This document shows positions 35,412 to 43,016 of a DNA stretch of 64,000 nucleotides, one piece after another. The notes under the pieces are model-generated. The model saw only the letters and a list, made by a program, of their open reading frames with translations, made no database searches and was not told where the DNA came from. The stretch comes from JANQIV01 sp050117315. Lineage in GTDB: Bacteria > Bacteroidota > Ignavibacteria > Ignavibacteriales > Melioribacteraceae. The position numbers and the translations under genes were made by a program. Position 1 is the first letter of the stretch. Every line of letters begins with the position of its first letter. Location: the NCBI GenBank assembly GCA_050117315.1, contig JASFMY010000019.1, positions 3,967 to 67,966 on the forward strand, read 5' to 3'.

Positions 35412-36735
35412 AGTTAAATGCTTCCTCCATTATTTCAATACCTTCCTCGGCAATTTCTTTGGAAATAACAAGAGGCGGATTAATTCTTATGTCGGGATTG
35501 TATCCCATAACTATTAATCCTCTCTTCAAGCATTCCTTAAAAATCATCTTCGTAAATTTTTTATCAAGTTTCTCCTTCGTGTTTTTATTTTTCACAAGTT
35601 CCAACCCTATCATCAACCCTTTACCGCGTACATCACCTACAAAATCAAACTTATCCTTGAAGGTAAGAAGCCGTTCGAACATAAATGCCCCTACTGTTGC
35701 GGAGTTTTGTACAAGTTCTTCTTCAATTATAGTTTTTAGCGTTATGTATGCAGCTGCAGATGCAATAGGGTTTCCGCCGTAGCTTGAAGAACTGCCTGAA
35801 GGATTTGCAAAAGGTTTTGCATTTATTACTTCCTCGTTTGAGATTAACCCCGTCATGGGAAATCCGCCGCCGAAACCTTTGCCTATTGTAATTACATCCG
35901 GCACTATGCCGTCGTGCTGGCAACCAAACATTTTACCCGTGCGTCCGAACCCGGTAATCATCTCGTCTACAATTAATAAAGCGCCTATCTCTCGTGTCAA
36001 TTTTTGCAGTTCAACCAAAAATCCTTCGGGCGGAACAACATTGCCGTTAGTACCTTGAATAGGCTCAACTATAATTGCAGCTATTTGATTTGTAGTTTCA
36101 TATCTAATTTTATCCCTAATAAAATCAATGCACCTGGAATTACAATCCGGCAAAGCATCGTTGAAGTAGTTTGCATAAGGGGTTAAGAATGTTCCAACGG
36201 GAAGCGGGCCCAACTCGTTTTTAAAATTATCTCCCAGTAATCCCAGCACTCCCATTGTTTTGCCGTGGAAGCCTCCCCAGAAACCTATAAACTCAGTTTT
36301 CTTCGTGTAAGACTTTGCAAGTCTTAAAGCAGCCTCAACTGCTTCGGCACCGCTGCTGTAAAACTGGCTCCGGTTCAAATTTCCGGGAGTTATTTCGGCA
36401 ATAAGTTTAACAAGCTTTGATCGCGACTCTGTTGTAAAGCTACCGACATGAATTTTTGAAAGCTGTTCTGAAAAAAATTTAACATACTTAGGATGATTAT
36501 ACCCAAGACTCGCTACACCCACTCCGGCAAAAAAATCAATAAACCGGTTCCCATCAACGTCTTCTACTATAGCCCCATCACCTTTTGCGAGAGCAATTTT
36601 GGAAGATGTTGCTATTGTTTGTATTCCGGGAGCAATGTAGCCTTGTTCTTCATTAAATATTTTTAATGATTTCTCACCCGGTATTTCTGTTACGATATAT
36701 GAATATTTACGATTGATATTAATTTTTGTTAACAT
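35386..36735 (-). CDS. Class III PLP-dependent aminotransferase
   Basis: About 449 residues from the ATG at 36735, chosen because a longer frame (to 36768) only adds residues inside the upstream gene. It has the class III fold-type I signature: FFAGVGVASLGYNHPKYV, SSGAEAVEAALRLAKSYT, FWGGFHGKTMG, the cofactor Asp in LLIVDEMITGFGRTG, and the PLP lysine in VITIGKGFGGGFPMTG. It is closest in look to 4-aminobutyrate/ornithine-type omega-aminotransferases. The acceptor in this operon is unknown; an oxidised cyclitol or a polyamine-like head-group precursor is possible. It overlaps the ATP-grasp gene by 17 bp. Confidence 0.88.
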   Translation of the reverse strand: MLTKININRKYSYIVTEIPGEKSLKIFNEEQGYIAPGIQTIATSSKIALAKGDGAIVEDVDGNRFIDFFAGVGVASLGYNHPKYVKFFSEQLSKIHVGSFTTESRSKLVKLIAEITPGNLNRSQFYSSGAEAVEAALRLAKSYTKKTEFIGFWGGFHGKTMGVLGLLGDNFKNELGPLPVGTFLTPYANYFNDALPDCNSRCIDFIRDKIRYETTNQIAAIIVEPIQGTNGNVVPPEGFLVELQKLTREIGALLIVDEMITGFGRTGKMFGCQHDGIVPDVITIGKGFGGGFPMTGLISNEEVINAKPFANPSGSSSSYGGNPIASAAAYITLKTIIEEELVQNSATVGAFMFERLLTFKDKFDFVGDVRGKGLMIGLELVKNKNTKEKLDKKFTKMIFKECLKRGLIVMGYNPDIRINPPLVISKEIAEEGIEIMEEAFNYVAEKLNS

Positions 36736-37654
36736 AATTAATGGCCTTTTTATGTATAAGGTTTCCAATATGTTCTACTGCTTCTTCTCGTACCGGTGCA
36801 AAACTCGGCCAGTCGTTTAGGTCTATAACCGAGATTGTTCCTTCAGGGGAAATAATAACATCACCCCCGAAAATGTTAAGCCCCAATACTTCTGCCGATT
36901 GAAAGGCAAGATTCTTTAAATGATTCTCATCAAACGAGACATGATCTTTCCCGTTCAAATAATACCAATGAAAGAAGTCGGTACCAAGAACACCGTAAAA
37001 TTTTACAGTGTCACCGGCCAAATGTTCTTGAACTATAGTTTGTTCAATTCCTCTTAAACTGAACTCTTCAAGTGTAGTTTTAAGTTCATTCATTGAGTAA
37101 ACCAGAGTTACATCTTCCCTGTGTTCGGCGTGTACATCTCCCCGTTTAAGCCAAACTTTTTTGGAATTCATTATATGAAAGTAATCTTGTGTTAAATTTG
37201 TATTGTCTATTATAAAACTTTTGGGGAAAGGCAAAGATGCTTCATTCAGCATATTTACCATATTTATTCTATGGGAATTGAGCGCAGAGGTGGGAGAATT
37301 AATAACAAACCTTCCTTCCTTTTCCATTTCTTTCAGTCTATTTAAAGCTTTTGGTCCCTGCGCCATTGAGAAAATATATTTTTCTTCTATTTTGTTTTTC
37401 TCAATAAATTCCTCATCATAAAATTGAATTTTATGTCCCATTTTTTTAAGGATTCCTGCTGTTTGATTCAGTAGTAATGCATCGTTGGTAGTATGGTTTG
37501 GCGAGTATTTTTCTTTACGTTTAACGCCGGCAAATTTTAATTTCATATTATCTTTGTACCTTGGTGAATAAGTGTTTTTTCTTTGTATACATGCAAATTC
37601 TAATTTCATAACTCTTTTTATGTAGTTGTTATAAAATTTAAAATTATATTCCAT
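36719..37654 (-). CDS. ATP-grasp protein resembling inositol 1,3,4-trisphosphate 5/6-kinase (ITPK)
   Basis: 311 residues in the longest frame. The C-terminal ATP-grasp segment reads LGLNIFGGDVII, then VIDLNDWPSF. Asp265, Asp278 and Asn280 fall where ITPK proteins have their metal ligands in D-V-I and VIDINxFPxY. Bacterial RimK/ligase ATP-grasps have E-x-N in this place. VHAEHREDVTLVY (174-186) parallels the ITPK AHGxxSHxMxIVF segment, and IVQEHLAGDTVKFYGVLGTDFF (207-228) parallels QxFxNHxxxLYKVFVVG; each is described by ends. The N-terminus is odd: residues 16-36 and 37-57 are tandem copies (MKLEFAC.../MKLKFAG...), so the real start may be at 37609 or 37546. Kinase activity on an inositol compound is inferred. 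Confidence 0.72.
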   Translation of the reverse strand: MEYNFKFYNNYIKRVMKLEFACIQRKNTYSPRYKDNMKLKFAGVKRKEKYSPNHTTNDALLLNQTAGILKKMGHKIQFYDEEFIEKNKIEEKYIFSMAQGPKALNRLKEMEKEGRFVINSPTSALNSHRINMVNMLNEASLPFPKSFIIDNTNLTQDYFHIMNSKKVWLKRGDVHAEHREDVTLVYSMNELKTTLEEFSLRGIEQTIVQEHLAGDTVKFYGVLGTDFFHWYYLNGKDHVSFDENHLKNLAFQSAEVLGLNIFGGDVIISPEGTISVIDLNDWPSFAPVREEAVEHIGNLIHKKAINYVNKN

Positions 37655-38617
37655 TTAAAAAACAGACACATTAACATATCTATCCGGATTTTCCCTTATA
37701 TCGACTATAAGCATATTTAGTTGTTTGATTAAATCGTTTACATTGTTGTATAATTCTCTATCGTTCAATAGACTACCTACAACGGTAGAACTATCCTGAG
37801 CTTGGACCAGAATTTTACTTAGCTGTTCAGCCGATGAATTGATATTATTATATAGTGAATCATCGTTGGCTAATTTTCCAAGCGTGCCTTTACCGCTTTG
37901 CGTATTGTCAATTATTTGTTTGAGTCTTACCGTAACTGAGTTAAGGTTATCATATAATTCTTTATCGGTTAAAAATTTCCCCAATGAATTTTCTTCACTT
38001 TGTATTGATGTAAGCAGGCGGTCGGCTTTTTTAATGACATTGTTTAAACCGTCTACCGTTGCAGATCGATTGATTAAAGAGCTTATGCTTCCTTGACCTG
38101 ATGAAATTGAGTCGGATACCGACGAAATATTTTGTAGTATTTTCTTCAAGTTGTCAACACCGGGTTTCAATTCCGATGCAATGTTTTCAAGACCTATACT
38201 TTCAAAAACAGGAATCGTAGAGTTTTCAGCTAATGCCTTTTCGTTTGCCTTACCAACACTAATATCAACAAACTTATCTCCCAATATTCCTATGCTGCTT
38301 ATTACTGCGCGTGAGCTTTTTGTGATGTGTTTTTTATAATCTTCTAGAATTCTCAGTTTTACTCTTATTACTTCACCGTTGCCGGCATGAATAAATTCAA
38401 TACTTTCAATATCTCCTATCTTATAGCCTCCGAGCGTTACAGGTCCACCTTTTACAAGTCCGGCAGTATTGTTTATATAAGCGTAAAGGTTAAAAGTTTT
38501 TGAGAACAGGTAATCGTCTGTTCCAATCAAAATAATAAATATGAAAAAAACTACCAAACCTACAAGAATTGTTAACCCTATTTTTATTTTTGTTCTTCCT
38601 AATTTTTGTGCAGACAT
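37655..38617 (-). CDS. mlaD: MlaD/MCE-domain periplasmic lipid-transfer protein
   Basis: 320 residues: one N-terminal membrane anchor (ILVGLVVFFIFIILIG), then an MCE domain at about 38-125 (NLYAYINNTAGLVKGGPVTLGGYKIGDI ... SIGILGDKFVDISVG, given by ends). A long helical tail follows, with three repeats built on LG-LxxDxxLYxNxNxxxxxL. The tail is the type that forms a helical tunnel in extended MCE proteins. It would be the periplasmic part of the MlaEFD-like transporter with the two genes upstream. It directly abuts the ATP-grasp gene, so lipid transport and inositol chemistry share one transcript. Confidence 0.9.
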   Translation of the reverse strand: MSAQKLGRTKIKIGLTILVGLVVFFIFIILIGTDDYLFSKTFNLYAYINNTAGLVKGGPVTLGGYKIGDIESIEFIHAGNGEVIRVKLRILEDYKKHITKSSRAVISSIGILGDKFVDISVGKANEKALAENSTIPVFESIGLENIASELKPGVDNLKKILQNISSVSDSISSGQGSISSLINRSATVDGLNNVIKKADRLLTSIQSEENSLGKFLTDKELYDNLNSVTVRLKQIIDNTQSGKGTLGKLANDDSLYNNINSSAEQLSKILVQAQDSSTVVGSLLNDRELYNNVNDLIKQLNMLIVDIRENPDRYVNVSVF

Positions 38618-38623
38618 ATTGCC

Positions 38624-39379
38624 CTATTTATTTGCTTCGTTTATAAATGTTGTGTTCTGATAAATTTCATAAAAGAAATCTTTAATGAATGCGTCTTCCG
38701 ACTGTAAAATTTGTTTAACATTTCCGGTAGTAATAATTCTTCCGTCATTAATAACCGTAAGTACGTCTCCTATTAAAATTGCATCATTCAAGATATGGGT
38801 TACTACAACCGATGTTGTTCCGGTGGCTTTCAATCTATTTATCAGGTCGAGAACTGATTTTGAATTTATCGGATCAAGCCCGGTGGTCGGTTCATCAAAA
38901 AGAATTATGTCGGGGTCGGTTGCAAGCGCACGTGCTACCGCAACTCTTTTTTTCATTCCCCCGCTTAACTGGTCGGGGAATAATTTTTGTGTTCCTTCTA
39001 AGTTAACAAAAGAAAGAGTTTCGTCTACTTTTTTATAGATTTCTCCAACTGGTAGAGTTGACTTATATGCCAAAAAATATGCTACATTATCCTCAACGTT
39101 TAAGGAGTCAAACAATGCATTTCCTTGAAAAACAATTCCGATTTTTCTCCTGATTCCGAGCAGGTCATTTTCATTGAGCGAAAAAATCTTTTTACCCTTT
39201 ACAAATACTTCACCGTTGCTTATTTCAACCAACCCTAGAATGACTTTGAGAATAGTGCTCTTTCCCGCACCGCTAGGTCCAAGAATTACTGAAGTAGAAC
39301 CGCGCTCAATATTAAGTGAAACGTTCTTTAAAACTTCCCGTCCGTCAAAGTTGAGCGATATGTTTCTAAGTTCTATCAT
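38624..39379 (-). CDS. mlaF: MlaF-type ABC transporter ATPase
   Basis: About 251 residues from the ATG at 39379 (MIELRN); a longer frame to 39400 overlaps the permease gene. Walker A ILGPSGAGKST, signature LSGGMKKRVAVARAL and Walker B IILFDEPTTGLDP are complete, and the LSGGMKKR form is typical of MlaF/Mkl ATPases. It energises lipid movement between membranes together with the permease upstream and the MCE protein downstream. Confidence 0.92.
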   Translation of the reverse strand: MIELRNISLNFDGREVLKNVSLNIERGSTSVILGPSGAGKSTILKVILGLVEISNGEVFVKGKKIFSLNENDLLGIRRKIGIVFQGNALFDSLNVEDNVAYFLAYKSTLPVGEIYKKVDETLSFVNLEGTQKLFPDQLSGGMKKRVAVARALATDPDIILFDEPTTGLDPINSKSVLDLINRLKATGTTSVVVTHILNDAILIGDVLTVINDGRIITTGNVKQILQSEDAFIKDFFYEIYQNTTFINEANK

Positions 39380-39384
39380 AACTT

Positions 39385-40155
39385 TTATAAAATTTCCCAA
39401 ACAACTTTTGTAAAAATAAAATCAAGCGTGAGCACTATAATTGACGACATAACTACAGATTTTATTGCATTTTTGCCAAGATTATTAGTTCCGCCTTTTG
39501 TTATCATTCCGTAATAGCAGCTTATTGTTGCTATAAAAAAAGAAAAGAAAATAGGTTTGATGCTTCCAACAAATATGTCTTTGTATTCAAGTACCTTAAT
39601 TGCATTATTCCAGGAATAAGCAATATCTACGTGGAAAGTAGTACTGGTGATAAAAATACCTCCAACTATTCCGGTCATATCAGCTATTAAAGTTAGGGGG
39701 AGGAACATTATAAGAGCTGCAACAACACGCGGGACAACTAATTTTTCGACGGGACTTATCCCGAAAGCTTTTAAAGCTTCAACTTGTTCGCTTAACTGCA
39801 TTGAACCAATTTCGGAGGTGTTCTTTGCCCCTGTCCGGGCAGCCAACAGTATTCCGGTTATAACGGGACCAAGTTCTCTAATCATGCCCAAAGAAATTGT
39901 ACGGCTGATTAAGAGAGTAGCACCGAATTTCTCCAGATTATGCCCGGTTTCGATAGCAAGAATAACTCCAGAAAACAAACCTCCAAATAATATAAGGAGA
40001 AAAGCCTGAGTCCCTATTACGTACATTTCGGAAATGACTTCTTTCTTGTTTTCAGTTATAGTAACAAAATTTGCTACCGTATCTTTCAACAAAATCGAAA
40101 AATCATACAACTGTAGAAGAACATTCCGAAAAAGGTTAAGAACGGATTTCTTCAA
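39385..40155 (-). CDS. mlaE: MlaE-family lipid ABC transporter permease
   Basis: 256 residues with five to six membrane helices and the MlaE signature segments: GGLFSGVILAIETGHNLEKFGA, RELGPVITGILLAARTGAKNTSEIGSM (by ends), ALKAFGISPVEKLVVPRVVA. The family moves phospholipids for outer-membrane asymmetry, or sterols and lipids in other organisms. The order permease, ATPase, MCE protein is the standard one. Confidence 0.93.
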   Translation of the reverse strand: MKKSVLNLFRNVLLQLYDFSILLKDTVANFVTITENKKEVISEMYVIGTQAFLLILFGGLFSGVILAIETGHNLEKFGATLLISRTISLGMIRELGPVITGILLAARTGAKNTSEIGSMQLSEQVEALKAFGISPVEKLVVPRVVAALIMFLPLTLIADMTGIVGGIFITSTTFHVDIAYSWNNAIKVLEYKDIFVGSIKPIFFSFFIATISCYYGMITKGGTNNLGKNAIKSVVMSSIIVLTLDFIFTKVVWEIL

Positions 40156-40176
40156 CCTTCCAGATCCCTTTTATAC

Positions 40177-40878
40177 TTATTTTGATCCCTTTAAAAAATC
40201 TTCCGCTTTTTTAATATCGGCTACATGATCAACGTCAATTATTTGTGAAAACGAGTAACCTTTCATCATATACCCGCGATCTATTAACAATCTTAAAAAA
40301 TTTCTAAGTCTTGAAATTCCGGTATCAAGTGCATACTGCATTTCATTAAATATCTTATTTGAAAAAAAATATACTCCCCCGGTAGCCCAATTATAACCTT
40401 CACTAGAATCACTGAAATTCAGGATTAAACCGTTATCATCCAGCTCAACACATAAAGGCTTCTCATCGTCAATATATCCTGTAATTGCAAGGGTTCCTGC
40501 AACATCATCCTGCCGAATTGAATAATTGATAAACTCTGTAAATTCATTTTCGTCAAACACAGAGTCGGTTGTAGTTAAGCAGAACGGTTCATTCATAAGA
40601 TAAGGAGCAAGTGCAAACAAACTATGCATAGAACTCACGGTGTTTTTCACAACAAGTTCAACAGGTATTCCGAAGCTGCCGTTTAAGAGATAATTCTTTA
40701 ACTCCGGTTCATTTTCATTAATTATACAGAATAACTTCTCACCCTTATTCCGGTATGCAACCCTAATCAATCTTTCTATTAAATATTCACCTTTTAACTT
40801 AATAAGATGCTTAGGGGTTCTTAATCCTTCGGCTTTAAAACGCGAACTTTCTCCTGCTGCTATAATTGCATAATTCAT
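40177..40878 (-). CDS. Nucleotidyltransferase (sugar-phosphate/inositol-phosphate cytidylyltransferase-like)
   Basis: 233 residues, Rossmann-like NTP-transferase. The N-terminal pyrophosphorylase loop reads IIAAGESSRFKAEG, then TPKHLIKLKGEYLIERLI. TTTDSVF near residue 100 supplies the metal-binding Asp, and GGVYFFS and IDVDHVADIKKAEDFL finish the fold. Related proteins activate inositol-1-phosphate with CTP, or sugar phosphates with UTP or GTP. As the first gene of the operon it may supply an activated head group; the nucleotide and substrate are unknown. Confidence 0.82.
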   Translation of the reverse strand: MNYAIIAAGESSRFKAEGLRTPKHLIKLKGEYLIERLIRVAYRNKGEKLFCIINENEPELKNYLLNGSFGIPVELVVKNTVSSMHSLFALAPYLMNEPFCLTTTDSVFDENEFTEFINYSIRQDDVAGTLAITGYIDDEKPLCVELDDNGLILNFSDSSEGYNWATGGVYFFSNKIFNEMQYALDTGISRLRNFLRLLIDRGYMMKGYSFSQIIDVDHVADIKKAEDFLKGSK

Positions 40879-41161
40879 TTTTATCTGTTTATCACTTTTA
40901 TTTCTTATTCAAAAAATCTATGTGTATTTATCTGTAATATCGTCTTTATAGTCTCTTTGAGCAACTTGTAAATATCTATCTTAAAAATTGTTGTTTTTCG
41001 TTAACAAAGCAATCGACTTAATTCTAAAATTTTTTGTTTAAAAAAAACCACCAAAATATCAAGTAAGTATCACTACTGTCTTATGCATTTTGTTACTTGT
41101 GTAAAAAAACGCAAGAACTTTTATATATGCAGATCATAACATTAAATATTCTTATAACAGT

Positions 41162-41179
41162 ATACATACGTGTATGTAT
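41162..41179. promoter_or_regulatory. Palindrome, first of a near-identical pair
   Basis: ATACATAC-GT-GTATGTAT is a perfect 8-bp inverted repeat with a two-base centre. It differs from the one at 41518-41535 only in the two bases beside the centre of each arm. It lies 284 bp upstream of the nucleotidyltransferase start. Looks like an operator for a dimeric regulator such as TetR type. Confidence 0.5.
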
Positions 41180-41514
41180 GTATGCTATTACAAAAATACA
41201 CATTAAGAAATATTAGCATCACCCAGCACAAGTCCACTCTGTTGACCTTTAGTAATCATCTTACTTAAACGTGTGTGCACTCCTCCTTTAGTTTTGCCAC
41301 AAATTTCAGATATTTTATATAATTGTCTTTTCATATCTACAATTAATAAAATTTTTATAAAATAGCTACCTTATTTGAATATTTAAATAAATTTATAGTG
41401 TTTTGCTTTACAGGAAGAAGTAGCATTGTTTTCAACAGCAATTTTGTTTTCATATAACTTTGAAACTATATCTATATATTCTTTTCGGCTTAGATTGCTT
41501 AATATTTTAAATGC

Positions 41515-41544
41515 AATATACATGCACGCATGTATGTTAGTCAA
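41515..41544 (-). promoter_or_regulatory. Second palindrome between sigma70-like -35 and -10 boxes
   Basis: ATACATGC-AC-GCATGTAT (41518-41535) is a perfect 8-bp inverted repeat. On the minus strand it lies between TTGACT (forward 41539-41544) and TATATT (forward 41515-41520), 18 bases apart, a classical place for a repressor operator. Bacteroidota promoters normally use other boxes, so the promoter reading is tentative. Confidence 0.45.
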
Positions 41545-41589
41545 GTAAAAAATATAAAACTTATCACTCTCACAAATACTTCTATTGGT

Positions 41590-41805
41590 TTATAAAAAGT
41601 CTGAAGTGAAGACATTATTCTTAATTTGGTTTTCGTTTTTCACATGACGGAAAATTGTAATTCTCACCAAGTAACCCAAAGCATTGGCAACTTTGGCAAA
41701 GAAAATATTATCACTGACTTTTTCGTTTAGTTCTTTGCTTGATCTCATTTATCAAAAACATTGTTAGTGTATCACTTATGAGCAATAGCGTATAATAATT
41801 TGCTA
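41590..41805 (-). pseudogene. ArsR-family regulator fragment with its operator-like upstream box
   Basis: From the ATG at 41748 the frame gives 52 residues (MRSSKELNEKVSDNIFFAKV ... NALGYLVRITIFRHVKNENQI), the start of an ArsR winged helix where FAKxAxALGHPVRIxILRxL is standard. The frame ends at 41590, before the recognition helix, so it is truncated. Upstream, TATTGCTCATAAGTGAT is an imperfect palindrome like ArsR operators. The same box and coding start occur at 29907-30089. Confidence 0.55.
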
Positions 41806-42881
41806 AAAATTTTTTGTTTTCAGATTCAATTTAATGCTATCTATTGCATTTATTTTGAAAAGCTCGGCATCAATTTTTTTGCCTTTTAGTTTGAAAATAC
41901 CAAGTGACTTAAATTTTATTCCATTATTAACTGAATCAATTTTTTTTACCAAATCCCCTGATAGCAATATTTTTTCATTTAGCTCACGGCATTTTGAACA
42001 AATTCGTGAAGTAGTGTTAACAGCATCGCCGTGAAATGCAATATCCTTTCTGAGTATCCCACCTATTTCAGCAATTGCAACTTCACCATAATGGAAGCTG
42101 CTTTAAATTTTGGGAAAATTCCGTACTTGTCTTCAAATTCCTCCTTCAACTCAGTCATCCTTCCTTCAAACAGGAAAAGGAATCTTATACAATTATAGTC
42201 CCTTAGCCCTTCATTTAAAGGCCACACCACAACCACTTCATCTCCAACATATTGATAAATATTACCTTTTGTTTCAAGAACGAACTCATCCAATTCTTGA
42301 TAAATGCCTTTTATAAATTTGCTGTATTTTGATGAGCCTAGTTTTTCTGCATAAGTTGTTGAGGATATTAAATCCATGAACATAAAAATCCTGGTATCGC
42401 ACAGGGGTTCATCCGGCTTTCCCCAAAAATAATTTCTAACTACACCCTTTAAAGTACGTGTTTTTAACTGCAGAAGGAGAAAGTAAATTGTTAAAAAACT
42501 GAACAAATAAAAAAACATTAGTTGAATATTATCGGGAATAAGACTTAATATATTTGTTGATTTGGTTCCTTGAAATGCAAAAGAGTCCTTAAAATATAGA
42601 TTTACATAAATTGAACCTATAAGCATTATAAAAAATATTACAACGTAATAAAGAATTGTAACTAAAAAATATAAAGGGGTATTTAGCAGTTTTTGGAGTT
42701 TTTTACTAAGATACATTTCATAAAATGAAACACAAAGCGAAAAGAATATTGCTCCAACGATTATCCTTAATAGAGGAAAATCTTTTACTACGCTAACCCA
42801 TAAGTATATAAGAACTACGGCAATGAAAAATATTATAGAATAAACGACTTCTTTTAACTGATATTTAATAACATTCTTCAT
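41803..42881 (-). pseudogene. Class III adenylate/guanylate cyclase with membrane domain, one frameshift
   Basis: The N-terminal ~135 residues have about four to five membrane helices. The cyclase domain follows: IFMFMDLISSTTYAEKLG (first metal Asp), NIYQYVGDEVVVVW (second metal Asp). At about 42096-42101 a single-base loss moves the rest into another frame: FHYGEVAIAEIGG, HGDAVNTTSRIC (conserved Asn and Arg), SLGIFKLKGK, stopping at 41803. Without the shift the protein would have about 360 residues and all catalytic residues, so either it is a recent pseudogene or a base-calling error. Confidence 0.8.
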
Positions 42882-42950
42882 TGTCGTAGATAATTTCCTT
42901 ATTTGGCATTAGCATCTTTTTGAATAATCTTTTACGACCAGTTTTATTCA

Positions 42951-42981
42951 ATAATTCGGGAATAATTTACTCCCGAATTAT
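42951..42981 (-). terminator. Hairpin after the RND efflux operon
   Basis: ATAATTCGGGA (42951-42961) and TCCCGAATTAT (42971-42981) form a perfect 11-bp stem with a nine-base loop, 36 bp beyond the TolC-type stop at 43017. T tracts on either side are short, so termination could work for both directions. Confidence 0.65.
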
Positions 42982-43016
42982 TTTGGTTAAAATTCTATTG
43001 ATACTGCAATTATTAT

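Larger units (their letters stand above)
40879..41589. other. AT-rich gap with two small frames and no certain gene
   Basis: About 700 bases upstream of the inositol operon. Two minus-strand frames are visible: 41203-41334 (43 residues, starts MKRQLYKISEICGKTKGGV, helix-turn-helix-like in look) and 41383-41523 (46 residues, starts MYIAFKILSNLSRKEYIDIV). Neither matches a family I recognise, and the second starts inside a palindrome, so both may be remnants or chance frames. The stretch is bounded by the twin palindromes at 41162 and 41518. The promoter of the inositol operon should lie here. Confidence 0.4.

Noticed and set aside
36719..37654. RimK-type amino-acid ligase as the name for the ATP-grasp gene
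   Set aside because: The metal-binding segment has D-x-N-x-W-P and not the E-x-N of these ligases; kept as an alternative only.
40177..40878. Nucleotidyltransferase as part of an antibiotic-resistance or defence unit
   Set aside because: Its loop is that of sugar-phosphate pyrophosphorylases, and it heads the lipid operon.
41159..41185. TATG repeats as a simple microsatellite
   Set aside because: Only a few units; the exact palindrome and its twin at 41518 explain it better as an operator-like site.
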